Shown here in pieces: positions 36,091 through 45,153 of a stretch of DNA of 64,000 nt. The translations under genes and the position numbers were made by a program. This DNA is from Bacteroidota bacterium. GTDB taxonomy: Bacteria > Bacteroidota > Bacteroidia > AKYH767-A > 2013-40CM-41-45. The stretch covers positions 62,001-126,000 of the forward strand of contig QQVM01000004.1 of the NCBI GenBank assembly GCA_003389385.1. The letters are read 5' to 3'. Under the pieces are notes generated by a model that was not told the origin of the DNA, did no database searches, and was given only the letters and a program-made list of their open reading frames with translations. Position 1 is the first letter of the stretch. Each line of letters begins with the position of its first letter.

Positions 36091-38463
36091 TTAACTTCCG
36101 CAGGCTTCGCAAGCTTCGGGGTTATCAAGCGAGCAAGCCATTTGTTCATAGGCTTCTTCTTTGCTGAGCTGATTCGAATTGTTTTCCTGACCCTGGCGCA
36201 GCAAATTTGTATCTACAGTAAACTTGATTGCATCAGCAGCCGATTTCGATCTCAGGTAGTACATTCCGGTCTTAAGGCCTTTTTTCCATGCGTAAAAATG
36301 CATTGATGTTAGTTTAGCGTAATTTGGATCCTGAATAAAGATGTTCAATGACTGACTTTGGCAGATGTATGCACCGCGATCGGCAGCCATATCAATCAGT
36401 GAGCGCTGTTTGATTTCCCAGACGGTTTTGTAGATATCTTTTAAGTCTTGAGGAATTTCAGGTATGTCCTGTATGGAACCGTTCGCAGCGATTACTTTGT
36501 TCTTCATTGTCTCATTCCACAGGCCAAGTCTCACAAGATCCTTGAGCAAATGCTTGTTCACGATCGGAAATTCACCGCTCAGAACCCTACGTGTGTATAT
36601 GTTCGACGTGTAAGGTTCGAAGCATTCGTTGTTCCCGAGAATTTGAGACGTAGATGCAGTTGGCATTGGAGCCACCAGCAAGGAGTTTCTAACACCGTAT
36701 TTTTTCACTTCTTCTTTCAGCACGTCCCATTCCCAACGCGAACTAGGAGTAACATTCCACATGTCGAACTGGAAAATACCTTGTGAAACAGGAGAGCCGG
36801 AATAAGTAGGGTAAGGGCCATCCGTTTTCGCAAGATCCTTTGAGGCAGTCATTGCCGCGTAGTAGATCGTTTCATGGATTTCAGAATTCAGCTGCCTTGC
36901 TTCATCGCTGTCAAATGCCATTCTCATAAGGATGAAAGTGTCGGCAAGTCCCTGTACACCGATACCAATCGGGCGGTGCCTCATGTTGCTGTTCCTTGCT
37001 TCCTCAACTGGATAATAGTTGATGTCAATTACCTTGTTCAGGTTTTTAGTCACCACGTAAGTGATATCAAAGAGTCTTTGATGGTCAAACTTCCCGTTAA
37101 TCACAAATCTTGGCAAAGCAATGGAAGCAAGGTTGCATACGGCGATTTCATCAGGTGCGGTGTACTCCACAATTTCAGTGCATAGGTTCGAGCTCTTGAT
37201 GGTACCAAGATTTTTCTGATTGCTTTTTTGGTTGCATGCATCTTTGTAAAGCATGTACGGAGTGCCTGTTTCAATCTGTGATTCAAGAACTGCAAACCAG
37301 AGCTCCTGTGCTTTCACGGTTTTTCTTGCTTTGCCTTCCTGTTCATAGCGGAGATAAAGTTCACGGAATTTCTCACCGTAGCTTTCGCACAGACCTGGTG
37401 CTTCGTTAGGGCAGAAGAGGCTCCATTCTCCGTCTGCTTCTACGCGCTCCATGAAGAGGTCCGGAATCCAGAGTGCATAAAACAAATCTCTTGCCCGGAG
37501 TTCTTCTTTTCCGTGATTCTTTTTCAGTTCGAGAAAATCGAATATGTCAGCATGCCATGGTTCAAGATAAACAGCGAAGGAACCTTTTCTCTTTCCTCCG
37601 CCCTGGTCGACATAGCGGGCTGTATCGTTGAATACGCGCAGCATGGGCACAATTCCGTTGGATGTTCCGTTGGTACCGCGGATGTACGAACCTGTCGCAC
37701 GGATATTGTGGATGCTAAGACCGATTCCGCCGGCTGACTGAGAAATCTTGGCGCAGTTTTTCAAAGTGTTGTAAATCCCTTCGATGCTGTCATCCTGCAT
37801 TTGCAAAAGAAAACAAGAGGAAAGCTGAGGTTTTGGCGTTCCGGAGTTGAACAGGGTTGGAGTGGCATGAGTGAACCAGCGTTCGCTCATCAGGTTATAG
37901 GTTTCAATTGCTGATTCAATATCATTTTTGTGGATGCCGACTGCGACACGCATGATCATGTGCTGAGGCCTCTCAGCCACTTTGCCGTAAAGTTTAAGCA
38001 GGTATGATTTCTCAAGGGTCTTGAACCCGAAGTAGTCATAACCGAAATCCCTGTCATAGATGATGGTAGAATCCAGGATATCCTTGTTATTCCATATGAT
38101 TTCGAACACATCATCAGCAATCAGAGGAGCTTTTTTGCCTGTGTTCGGATCAATGTACTCGTAGAGATCTTTGATTGTTTCACTGAAAGACTTCTTCGTG
38201 TTCTTATGCAGATTGCTTACTGCGATTCTTGCGGCGAGAAGTGCGTAATCCGGATGACGTGTAGTCATTGATGCTGCGATCTCTGCTGCAAGATTGTCGA
38301 GCTGAGTTGTCGAAACGTTGTCATAAATACCTTCAATGACTTTCTGTGCCACAAGGAAGGTATCCACATGATCAGAAAGACCATAAGCCAATTTCTGAAT
38401 CCGTGCAGTTACTTTATCAAATTTTACCGCTTCCTGGCGGCCGTCTCTTTTAACAACGAACAT
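36091..38463 (-). CDS. nrdA: Ribonucleoside-diphosphate reductase class Ia, large subunit
   Basis: A 790-residue catalytic subunit that reduces ribonucleoside diphosphates to deoxy forms. An N-terminal ATP-cone (residues 1 to about 90) gives allosteric control. The active-site Cys pair is visible as SSCFLLQM and SNLCTEI, with the thiyl-radical Cys in [10 protein letters not shown], and the catalytic [11 protein letters not shown] loop follows. The C-terminus ends CEACGS, the flexible redox Cys pair that thioredoxin or glutaredoxin regenerates. The sequence is closer to the eukaryotic large subunit than to the E. coli one, as I recall for this phylum. nrdB lies 56 nt upstream on the same strand. 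Confidence 0.96.
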   Translation of the reverse strand: MFVVKRDGRQEAVKFDKVTARIQKLAYGLSDHVDTFLVAQKVIEGIYDNVSTTQLDNLAAEIAASMTTRHPDYALLAARIAVSNLHKNTKKSFSETIKDLYEYIDPNTGKKAPLIADDVFEIIWNNKDILDSTIIYDRDFGYDYFGFKTLEKSYLLKLYGKVAERPQHMIMRVAVGIHKNDIESAIETYNLMSERWFTHATPTLFNSGTPKPQLSSCFLLQMQDDSIEGIYNTLKNCAKISQSAGGIGLSIHNIRATGSYIRGTNGTSNGIVPMLRVFNDTARYVDQGGGKRKGSFAVYLEPWHADIFDFLELKKNHGKEELRARDLFYALWIPDLFMERVEADGEWSLFCPNEAPGLCESYGEKFRELYLRYEQEGKARKTVKAQELWFAVLESQIETGTPYMLYKDACNQKSNQKNLGTIKSSNLCTEIVEYTAPDEIAVCNLASIALPRFVINGKFDHQRLFDITYVVTKNLNKVIDINYYPVEEARNSNMRHRPIGIGVQGLADTFILMRMAFDSDEARQLNSEIHETIYYAAMTASKDLAKTDGPYPTYSGSPVSQGIFQFDMWNVTPSSRWEWDVLKEEVKKYGVRNSLLVAPMPTASTSQILGNNECFEPYTSNIYTRRVLSGEFPIVNKHLLKDLVRLGLWNETMKNKVIAANGSIQDIPEIPQDLKDIYKTVWEIKQRSLIDMAADRGAYICQSQSLNIFIQDPNYAKLTSMHFYAWKKGLKTGMYYLRSKSAADAIKFTVDTNLLRQGQENNSNQLSKEEAYEQMACSLDNPEACEACGS

Positions 38464-38519
38464 GTTTTTACTTTGTGTTTGCTATGGTGAATTTTTGTGT
38501 TATCGTTTAGTATGGATTT

Positions 38520-39485
38520 TTAGAAGTCTTCATCCATTTTGAATACATTGTCTTCCTTCTGCTGTCCCACTCCGGCTTTCTTGTATTCGCTCACTCTTTT
38601 TTCGAAGAAGTTGGTTTTGCCTTGCAGGGAAATCATTTCCATAAAGTCGAATGGATTTGAGCTGTTGTATACTTTCTCGCATCCCAGAGAGACCAGCAAG
38701 CGGTCTGCTACGAATTCGATGTACTGGCACATCATCTTCGCGTTCATTCCGATGAGGGAAACAGGCAGTGCATCTGTGACAAACTCATGTTCCAGACTAA
38801 CGGCATTTGTAATGATTTCCGTTACCTGAGCTTTTGGAAGCTTGTTTTCGAGCATTCCATAAAGCAGGCAGGCAAAATCACAGTGCATTCCTTCATCGCG
38901 TGAGATGAATTCATTGGACGTACTCAGGCCAGGCATGAGACCGCGCTTTTTAAGCCAGAAAATGGAGCAGAATGAACCGGAGAAGAAAATTCCTTCAACT
39001 GCGGCAAATGCGATGAGGCGCTCTGCAAAGCTTCCATTTCCAATCCAACGCAAAGCCCATTCAGCCTTTTTCGTCACGCAGGGTATTGTATCAATGGCGT
39101 TGAAAAGCTTACTTTTTTCCGCATTGTCCTTTATATATGTATCAATAAGCAGTGAGTACATCTCACTGTGGATGTTTTCTATCATGATCTGAAAACCGTA
39201 AAAGCATCGGGCTTCAGGCAATTGAACTTCGCGCATGAAATTCACAGCAAGGTTTTCATTCACAATTCCGTCACTGGCTGCGAAAAAGGCCAATACGTGC
39301 TTGATGAAATGTCTTTCATTGTCATTGAGTCTTTCCCAGTCTTTCAAGTCTGCATGCAGGTCTACTTCTTCTGCTGTCCAGAAGCTTTGCTCTGCTTTCT
39401 TGTACATCTCCCATATTTGAGGATATTTAATAGGAAACAGTACAAACCGATCCTTATTCTCTTCGAGTAAAATCTCTTTTTTCAT
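38520..39485 (-). CDS. nrdB: Ribonucleoside-diphosphate reductase class Ia, small subunit
   Basis: A 321-residue radical-generating subunit holding a di-iron centre and a tyrosyl radical. The stretch [20 protein letters not shown] contains the radical Tyr (FYGFQ) and metal ligands and is almost identical in pattern to mammalian R2. The DLKDWERL and NERHFIKHV segments supply the other ligands. The tail NVFKMDEDF is the docking peptide for the large subunit and also looks eukaryotic-like. nrdB precedes nrdA here. The 460-nt upstream region holds a notable hairpin. Confidence 0.96.
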   Translation of the reverse strand: MKKEILLEENKDRFVLFPIKYPQIWEMYKKAEQSFWTAEEVDLHADLKDWERLNDNERHFIKHVLAFFAASDGIVNENLAVNFMREVQLPEARCFYGFQIMIENIHSEMYSLLIDTYIKDNAEKSKLFNAIDTIPCVTKKAEWALRWIGNGSFAERLIAFAAVEGIFFSGSFCSIFWLKKRGLMPGLSTSNEFISRDEGMHCDFACLLYGMLENKLPKAQVTEIITNAVSLEHEFVTDALPVSLIGMNAKMMCQYIEFVADRLLVSLGCEKVYNSSNPFDFMEMISLQGKTNFFEKRVSEYKKAGVGQQKEDNVFKMDEDF

Positions 39486-39545
39486 AATGTGCTTTAAAAG
39501 GGTTTTTATATGTTTTGTTTTAAGTTTAGAGGCGACGATTTCTTG

Positions 39546-39589
39546 TCACTCCGGAAAAGGCAAAACCAAATTTTCCCGGACCGGAGTGA
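39546..39589 (-). promoter_or_regulatory. Leader hairpin upstream of nrdB
   Basis: TCACTCCGG at 39546-39554 pairs perfectly with CCGGAGTGA at 39581-39589, with A and T tracts inside that can extend the stem. It begins 61 nt upstream of the nrdB ATG. No T tract follows on the minus strand, so a structured mRNA leader or a bound operator fits better than a terminator. I did not recognise an NrdR box or a cobalamin riboswitch. Confidence 0.5.
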
Positions 39590-39828
39590 TGATGTTCCGT
39601 TATCCTAAATTCTATTGATTGACCGGTGAATGAAAATTACCGATGTGCTGAACAAAAATTCTTATTTCAATTTACCTGTGCAAGAGTCAGGAAAATATTT
39701 TTCTAACAATTATGCACCAGCCGATGTTTGTAAATCTGAGGCGGCTTTCGAAAGCTTTGATTGTCTTGACATTTGAAGGTTTTGAACAAATTTTGTTAAA
39801 AAAAATCATTAGGAAATAAGCACAGAGT

Positions 39829-39850
39829 TCATTGATATTATCATCAATGA
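39829..39850. repeat. Perfect inverted repeat
   Basis: TCATTGAT and ATCAATGA flank a 6-nt spacer. This is the spacing of a dimeric regulator site. It lies about 340 nt upstream of nrdB and about 100 nt downstream of the DUF3109 stop. Confidence 0.4.
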
Positions 39851-39945
39851 TTTAGACAGTTTAATGTTGAATTTATTGAAGGAATCGTAAAACAAAATTA
39901 CAAAAGCAAGCTTCGCTCATTACAAAGTCTTCGGTGTCTGACAGC

Positions 39946-40536
39946 TTATTTTGATTTTGATTTTTTCGAATTCTGGAACAGGTCCACAGCAAGTTCCAGT
40001 TTTTTATACCAGCGCTTTCCGTATTTCCTGACGAGTGATTCCTTTAAAAATTTATATACAGGTACTTTCAGCTGATCACCCAGCTTGCATGCCGGTTGGC
40101 AGATACTCCATTTGTCGTACTGCAGACTGTCAATTCCCAGCTTATTGCTGTTTATTCGAACGGGATACAGATGGCAGGAAATTGGTTTTTTCCATTTAAT
40201 CTTGCCATCAAGAAAAGCTTTTTCTATGGCGCATTTGGCGATTCCTTTTTCAAAGTAGGTATAAGCGCATTCTTTCCCCTCAATCAGTGGTGTGACCCAT
40301 TCTTTTTTTTCATACAGAAGATATCTGCCCTGATTTTCAATGGCCTGAAGTCCGCGTTCGGTGATGTATGGCTTGATGTGCTTGAAATTCCTGTCAATGA
40401 TGCCTAGTTCTTTCTCTTCCAGTGGGGCTCCGTAGTCACCTTTCACGCAACAGGCACCCTTGCAGGCATTCAGGTCACAGACGAATTTCTTCTCAATCAG
40501 TTCCTCCGACACGAAGGTGTTATCAATCGCAATCAT
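39946..40536 (-). CDS. DUF3109 family Cys-rich protein
   Basis: A 196-residue cytoplasmic protein of the DUF3109 family. The N-terminal CDLNACKGACC and later Cys in CAYTYF, CAIEKAF, CHLYPVRI and CQPACKLG form a pattern like the YkgJ-type Fe-S or zinc-binding proteins. The start MIAIDNTFVSEELIEKKFVC matches the family's usual beginning, so the ATG at 40536 is secure. An exact -7 box lies only 4 nt upstream of that ATG, hinting at a leaderless or very short-leader mRNA. The function is unknown to me; it may help load a cofactor. Confidence 0.85.
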   Translation of the reverse strand: MIAIDNTFVSEELIEKKFVCDLNACKGACCVKGDYGAPLEEKELGIIDRNFKHIKPYITERGLQAIENQGRYLLYEKKEWVTPLIEGKECAYTYFEKGIAKCAIEKAFLDGKIKWKKPISCHLYPVRINSNKLGIDSLQYDKWSICQPACKLGDQLKVPVYKFLKESLVRKYGKRWYKKLELAVDLFQNSKKSKSK

Positions 40537-40540
40537 TTTG

Positions 40541-40548
40541 CAAAGATA
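40541..40548 (-). promoter_or_regulatory. Candidate -7 promoter box giving a leaderless transcript
   Basis: On the minus strand this reads TATCTTTG, an exact TAnnTTTG, ending 4 nt before the DUF3109 ATG. A start site 5-7 nt downstream would make the mRNA begin at or near the start codon. I see no TTG at the ideal -33 spacing. Confidence 0.4.
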
Positions 40549-40650
40549 CTGAAATAAGACCTTGATGAGGGTTCTGCTGCATGACTGTAATCACCAAAGC
40601 TCTTTCAGTTCATTTCTTCACATGCTGATATTTGCCTAATTTAGCGCCCT

Positions 40651-42204
40651 ATGTCAAATATCACCAGCGAAGACCTCTTTAAAAATATCATTTCCCATGC
40701 CAAGGAGTATGGGTTTATTTTTCAGTCATCCGAAATATATGACGGCCTGAGTGCTGTATATGATTATGGGCAGAATGGATCTGAGTTGAAGAAAAACATA
40801 CGGGAATACTGGTGGAAGGCAATGGTTCAAATGAATGAGAATATTGTAGGGATTGATGCTGCCATTTTTATGCATCCTACTACATGGAAAGCTTCAGGAC
40901 ACGTCGATGCATTCAATGATCCGCTGGTAGACAACAAAGACTCCAAGAAGCGCTATCGCGCTGATGTTCTCATTGAAGACCACCTTGCAAAGATCGAAGC
41001 CAAGATCAGTAAGGAAGTGGAGAAAGCCCGGACACGTTTTGGCGATTCATTCAATGAAGAAACGTTCAGGACAACCAATGCCCGGGTGCTGGAAAATCAA
41101 AAAAAGATTGATGAGATAAACATGCGCTTTAAAAACGCGCTGGAGGTGGGCGATCTGAATGAAGTGAGACAGATAATCATTGATTTGGAAATAGTCTGTC
41201 CTGTATCAGGAACCAGGAACTGGACGGATGTGAGGCAGTTCAACCTCATGTTTAATACACAATTGGGTTCTGTGAGTGAGGAGTCGAGCACAATTTATCT
41301 CAGGCCAGAGACGGCTCAGGGAATTTTCGTGAACTTTTTAAATGTGCAGAAGACAGGGCGAATGAAAATTCCTTTTGGCATTGCACAGACTGGTAAAGCA
41401 TTTCGAAATGAAATTGTCGCAAGGCAGTTTATTTTCAGAATGAGAGAGTTTGAACAAATGGAGATGCAGTTTTTTATCAAGCCAGGAACTGAGATGGAAT
41501 GGTATAAGCATTGGAAAGATGTTCGTTTGAAGTGGCATCGTTCTCTTGGTTTTCCTGAAACAGTGCACAGATTTCATGATCATCTGAAACTGGCTCATTA
41601 TGCGAATGCAGCTTGCGACATTGAATTTAAGTTTCCATTCGGATTCAAGGAACTTGAAGGCATTCATTCCAGGACGGATTTCGACTTGGGTAATCATGAG
41701 AAATTCAGCGGCAAGAAGTTGCAGTATTTTGATCCGGATTCCGGTCAAAGTTACGTGCCTTATGTGATTGAAACCTCGATTGGACTTGACCGCATGTTCC
41801 TGGCGATACTTTCGCAAAGTTATGCGGAAGAAAAGCTGGAAGATGGCTCTGAAAGAGTAGTTCTGAGGATTCCTGAATTTTTAGCTCCTGTGAAATGTGC
41901 TGTACTTCCTCTTGTGAAAAAGGACGGACTTCCAGAAAAGGCAAGGGAGATAATGGATCGCCTGAAGTTTGACCATCTGTGTCAGTATGAAGAGAAGGAT
42001 TCAATCGGTAAAAGATACAGAAGGCAGGATGCCATCGGTACTCCATTCTGCATCACTGTGGATCATCAGACTTTGGAGGATCAGACTGTCACCATTCGTT
42101 ACCGGGACAGCATGGTTCAGGAAAGGATTGAAGTTGGAAGCATTGAAAAAATCCTCATTGATAAAGTGGATATGAAAAAAGCTCTCAGGCAAATTAGCGG
42201 ATGA
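40651..42204 (+). CDS. glyS: Glycyl-tRNA synthetase (dimeric type)
   Basis: A 517-residue class II aminoacyl-tRNA synthetase that charges tRNA-Gly. It is the single-chain alpha2 type rather than the two-subunit alpha2-beta2 enzyme. Class II motif 2 appears as FRNEIVARQFIFRMREF and motif 3 as ETSIGLDRMFLAIL. The C-terminal anticodon-binding domain begins about residue 415 (LAPVKCAVLPLV) and ends normally. The gene stands alone with a terminator just after it. Confidence 0.96.
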   Translation: MSNITSEDLFKNIISHAKEYGFIFQSSEIYDGLSAVYDYGQNGSELKKNIREYWWKAMVQMNENIVGIDAAIFMHPTTWKASGHVDAFNDPLVDNKDSKKRYRADVLIEDHLAKIEAKISKEVEKARTRFGDSFNEETFRTTNARVLENQKKIDEINMRFKNALEVGDLNEVRQIIIDLEIVCPVSGTRNWTDVRQFNLMFNTQLGSVSEESSTIYLRPETAQGIFVNFLNVQKTGRMKIPFGIAQTGKAFRNEIVARQFIFRMREFEQMEMQFFIKPGTEMEWYKHWKDVRLKWHRSLGFPETVHRFHDHLKLAHYANAACDIEFKFPFGFKELEGIHSRTDFDLGNHEKFSGKKLQYFDPDSGQSYVPYVIETSIGLDRMFLAILSQSYAEEKLEDGSERVVLRIPEFLAPVKCAVLPLVKKDGLPEKAREIMDRLKFDHLCQYEEKDSIGKRYRRQDAIGTPFCITVDHQTLEDQTVTIRYRDSMVQERIEVGSIEKILIDKVDMKKALRQISG

Positions 42205-42235
42205 TAATTAGTCTGATTTATTAAATTTTATAAAT

Positions 42236-42269
42236 AAAAAAGGAGCAGCTCGAAAACTGCTCCTTTTTG
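42236..42269. terminator. Bidirectional terminator between glyS and the SnoaL-like gene
   Basis: AAAAAGGAGCAG pairs with CTGCTCCTTTTT across an 8-nt loop. The A and T tracts on the two sides allow termination from both convergent genes. Confidence 0.88.
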
Positions 42270-42289
42270 TTGTGAATAATAGTCACTTG

Positions 42290-42829
42290 TTACTTTTGTT
42301 CTTCCATGGTTTGTGGAACTTCAGGAGCGCCCATGAGTCCGAGTTGCTCCATGAATTTTGATTCTTCCCAGTATCCCCAATGCTCGGTAGCTTTGCCATC
42401 CTTGAATTTTACCACATCCACACCATTCACGTTCATTGATTTTCCGGTTGGTGGCATTTCACCCATGGGGCCAGAATTAGTGCCAGTCATGTTGTAGTGA
42501 GTGATTACCATGTCCCCTTCTGCGGTCATGGACATAATATTAACTTTCATGTCGGGGAATGATGAACGATACATTGCAATCATTTGTTTAACTCCTTCGA
42601 GTCCCGTAGCGCTGATATTTGGATCAGGAGTGTGTTCCACGCAATCATCTGCAATGTAATTTCCAAGATTATCTACATTCCCAGTACTGAATGATTCCAG
42701 GATTTTTTGCATAGCCACTTTATTTTTTTCCAACTGCTTGTTCTGGGCGTCTGAGCCTGGATTCGAACATGAAATTAACAATGCGCATGAAAGTATGCAT
42801 GCCGTTAGTAAGGAGAATAAGTTTTTCAT
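42290..42829 (-). CDS. SnoaL-like (ester cyclase) lipoprotein, copy 1
   Basis: A 179-residue lipoprotein: the signal ends in LLISC with Cys near residue 21. The mature part is a SnoaL-like polyketide-cyclase/NTF2 fold, recognisable from the ESFSTGNVDNLGNYIADD start, the central EGDMV strand and the conserved HWGYW near residue 150. Such domains bind small hydrophobic or polar molecules in a cone-shaped pocket, and many are enzymes of unknown substrate. It is a clear paralogue of the next gene upstream, with the same signal, same core and same HWGYW motif. The gap between them is 85 nt. Confidence 0.8.
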   Translation of the reverse strand: MKNLFSLLTACILSCALLISCSNPGSDAQNKQLEKNKVAMQKILESFSTGNVDNLGNYIADDCVEHTPDPNISATGLEGVKQMIAMYRSSFPDMKVNIMSMTAEGDMVITHYNMTGTNSGPMGEMPPTGKSMNVNGVDVVKFKDGKATEHWGYWEESKFMEQLGLMGAPEVPQTMEEQK

Positions 42830-42914
42830 TTGAAAGGAGTTTTTAAGTTCAGAATAAAATTATAAGAGTATAAAACAAGATCAAAACTAAAATATCAGAA
42901 ATGTATGGAACAAT

Positions 42915-43433
42915 TTACTCCAATCCATTGTCGGGATTTGTCCTGCCCATTTGAATCAAAAACTTCTGTGTATCCCAATACCCCCAATGCTCAACGATTT
43001 TGCCATCTTTCAGTCTGATGACATCAACGCCATCAATATCGATTTTACGGCCACTGGATGGAATGTTACCTAAGCTGCCAGTATATGTGCCGTTAAAATT
43101 GAAGTGAGCATACACATAGTCTCCTTCCGCACTCATGTTGTAAACTTTTATCTTAAGATCTGGAAAAGCCTGTTTGTTCACACTAATTAACTCCACTAAT
43201 CCTTCAATTCCTTTTTGCATGATGGCTGGATCAAGCGTATAATCAATCATGTATGGATGGACATAGTTTTCAATTCCCTCCGTATTCCCTGACTCAAACA
43301 TTCCGTAAATAATTGAAACAGTTTTTTTATTTAATTCAGTCTTGTTTTCCTGATTGGCATTTGAATCTGAACATGACGAAAAAAGAAAAGCAAAAAGAAT
43401 TAAAAACAGAAATTGGGGGTATAATCGAAACAT
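42915..43433 (-). CDS. SnoaL-like lipoprotein, copy 2
   Basis: A 172-residue lipoprotein paralogous to the preceding copy. The lipobox is FSSC (Cys near residue 21). The NTF2-like core carries MFESGNTEGIENY, the strand SAEGDYVYAHFN and the same HWGYW motif. The two proteins diverge considerably in the remainder, so the duplication is not recent. They may bind different ligands or form a heterodimer, as this fold usually dimerises. I see no promoter box immediately upstream; the T9SS gene further upstream is separated by a terminator at 43496-43522. Confidence 0.8.
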   Translation of the reverse strand: MFRLYPQFLFLILFAFLFSSCSDSNANQENKTELNKKTVSIIYGMFESGNTEGIENYVHPYMIDYTLDPAIMQKGIEGLVELISVNKQAFPDLKIKVYNMSAEGDYVYAHFNFNGTYTGSLGNIPSSGRKIDIDGVDVIRLKDGKIVEHWGYWDTQKFLIQMGRTNPDNGLE

Positions 43434-43495
43434 AGCCTATCATTTAAGGTATATCAATTTTATGAAAAAATTTTAATTTGTCAAAGAAAAGAAAA

Positions 43496-43522
43496 AAAAA
43501 GAGGCCCAATGAGGCCTCTTTT
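43496..43522 (-). terminator. Terminator after the T9SS cargo gene
   Basis: AAAAGAGGCC and GGCCTCTTTT flank a 6-nt loop 20 nt after the T9SS gene stop. On the minus strand a T tract follows the stem. Confidence 0.85.
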
Positions 43523-43542
43523 AACTAAGGAATAGAGTACTA

Positions 43543-44313
43543 CTATTTTCTAATCACAATTCTCTGTGTGAATTCACCGAATTCGCTTTTCACATGAACC
43601 ATGTACACCCCGGCATCAAGGTCAGAAAGGTTGACTTGGTAATAGGCTGAAGGGATGTTCATCTGAAGGTTTTTGACTTCTCTGCCGAGTACATTGGAAA
43701 CAGAAACAGAGAGCGATTTTGGTTGGAAAGTTCCGGTTTCAATATTTAACATACCGCTGGTAGGGTTAGGGAAAATTGAAGCGGTAAATTTTCTGACAGG
43801 ATTGAGGTTTGTAAAAATCCCAGAGAAGATCGATACATCATCAATACCGACATTGTAACCAAGAGAATCTTTTTGGTATTGAAATTTGATGTAATTGTAC
43901 GCAGAGCCTATGGGGAGAGTGACAATTTGGGATGCAAGCGGGATACTGTCAAAAGTACGGAGCAGGGTCCAGGTCATGGTGTCCGGACCAGCATAAATAT
44001 GAAATTTATTCGGCTGAAAAGAGCCGTTTCCTTTCATATAAAATCTAAGGGAGTCTGCATTAGAAAATGAAGGCGTGATTACATATGCGCCATTGATGCC
44101 AAACTTATAGGCAGGACAGCTGATTCCGCAACTGCCTGCACTGGTATAGTAAGATCTGCTGGTAGCTGCAGTGTCATTCCATGAGTAGAACCAGCCCGGA
44201 GCTATCGTTGAAGATAGTCCGTTGTAGCCTGTAAAATCATTATGCACTAAGATCTGTGAAGTTGAGACCAGAGAAAAACTGCAGAATACAATTAGAGTAA
44301 ATAATCTTTTCAT
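43543..44313 (-). CDS. Secreted protein with T9SS type A sorting domain
   Basis: A 256-residue exported protein. The signal peptide ends near STSQ. The mature domain, with HNDFTGYNGLSSTIAPGW and several Trp/Tyr/Phe strands, looks like a choice-of-anchor/MAM-like beta-sandwich, frequent in Bacteroidota surface proteins. The last 75 residues are the type IX sorting domain: FPNPTSGMLNIE, then SNVLGREV and a closing strand ending RIVIRK. The protein should be exported through T9SS. No catalytic motif is visible. The 162-nt upstream gap to pth contains nothing else I can name. Confidence 0.85.
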   Translation of the reverse strand: MKRLFTLIVFCSFSLVSTSQILVHNDFTGYNGLSSTIAPGWFYSWNDTAATSRSYYTSAGSCGISCPAYKFGINGAYVITPSFSNADSLRFYMKGNGSFQPNKFHIYAGPDTMTWTLLRTFDSIPLASQIVTLPIGSAYNYIKFQYQKDSLGYNVGIDDVSIFSGIFTNLNPVRKFTASIFPNPTSGMLNIETGTFQPKSLSVSVSNVLGREVKNLQMNIPSAYYQVNLSDLDAGVYMVHVKSEFGEFTQRIVIRK

Positions 44314-44475
44314 ATGAGGTGTTTAATAATAGCAATTAATTCGTAAATATATAGATTCAGGGGTATTTTCAAATAGGATTTCTGTAAAATTTTCTGGTTA
44401 ATTTATAATGAGTTATTGGAAATATCGAATTGAATTTAAGTGTTTCAGCGGATAAATAGCCAGTTTTAATAAAAA

Positions 44476-45063
44476 TCACTTGTTATTGTACTCTGACATT
44501 GTTTTTCCAATTCCAATACTTACAAAGCTGTTGACCATTTCAACCGCCTTGTCAATCCTTTCTTTGAGCTTGTCTTTTTCCTCTTGTGTCCATTCACCCA
44601 GAACATAGTCAACCTGACGACCTTTGGCGAATTCATTCCCTATGCCAAAGCGCAATCGTGCAAACTCCTGTGTATTCAGGGTCTGAATGATGTCAGTCAG
44701 ACCATTATGGCCTCCGTCACCACCTTTATTTTTCATTCTCAAAGTACCAAAGGGTAGTGCAAGGTCATCAGTAATGACCAGGAGATTTTGCAGAGGTATA
44801 TTATGAAATTGTAACCAATAATTGACAGCCTTACCACTCAGGTTCATATAAGTGTTTGGCTTGATGATGCAGATGGATTTACCTTTCAGTCTTGCATCGC
44901 ACACTGAGGCCAGACGATCATTCCTGAAAAGACCATAAGTTCCTTCCTTTTCCTTGTGCAGTGCTGAGGCAAGCGCTTCTGCTACCAGAAAACCTACATT
45001 GTGACGCGTGTTAGCATATTCGTCTCCTATATTTCCGAGTCCTGCGATGAGAAATTTGCTCAT
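44476..45063 (-). CDS. pth: Peptidyl-tRNA hydrolase
   Basis: A 195-residue hydrolase that recycles peptidyl-tRNAs released by stalled ribosomes. The N-terminal strand with GLGNIGDEYANTRHNVGF contains the catalytic His (TRHN), and a second signature appears as KNKGGDGGHNGL, with the substrate-binding loop ITDDLALPFG. The length and order are standard. It is the third gene of prs-rplY-pth, a neighbourhood shared by many bacteria. However, a terminator hairpin separates it from rplY, so its expression may be lowered or come from a separate promoter. Confidence 0.96.
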   Translation of the reverse strand: MSKFLIAGLGNIGDEYANTRHNVGFLVAEALASALHKEKEGTYGLFRNDRLASVCDARLKGKSICIIKPNTYMNLSGKAVNYWLQFHNIPLQNLLVITDDLALPFGTLRMKNKGGDGGHNGLTDIIQTLNTQEFARLRFGIGNEFAKGRQVDYVLGEWTQEEKDKLKERIDKAVEMVNSFVSIGIGKTMSEYNNK

Positions 45064-45105
45064 GGCGCTAAGATAATTCTTGTTTTGCCAACTACGTATA
45101 AAACA

Positions 45106-45136
45106 AAAAGCTTCGGGTCACAAACCCGAAGCTTTT
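45106..45136 (-). terminator. Terminator between rplY and pth
   Basis: On the minus strand, AAAAGCTTCGGGT and ACCCGAAGCTTTT form a 13-bp stem with a 5-nt loop and a T-rich tail (TTTTTGTTTT). It sits 17 nt after rplY's stop and about 45 nt before pth's start. Confidence 0.85.
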
Positions 45137-45153
45137 CATAATTTCAAGAAAAA

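Larger units (their letters stand above)
39486..39945. other. 460-nt region between nrdB and the DUF3109 gene
   Basis: The region is AT-rich with no supportable gene. It contains a strong hairpin 61 nt upstream of nrdB and a perfect inverted repeat at 39829-39850, both listed separately. A shorter dyad AACAAA/TTTGTT lies near 39785-39797. The DUF3109 stop is at 39946 (gene on minus strand), so most of this spacer may be nrdB control sequence. Confidence 0.6.
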
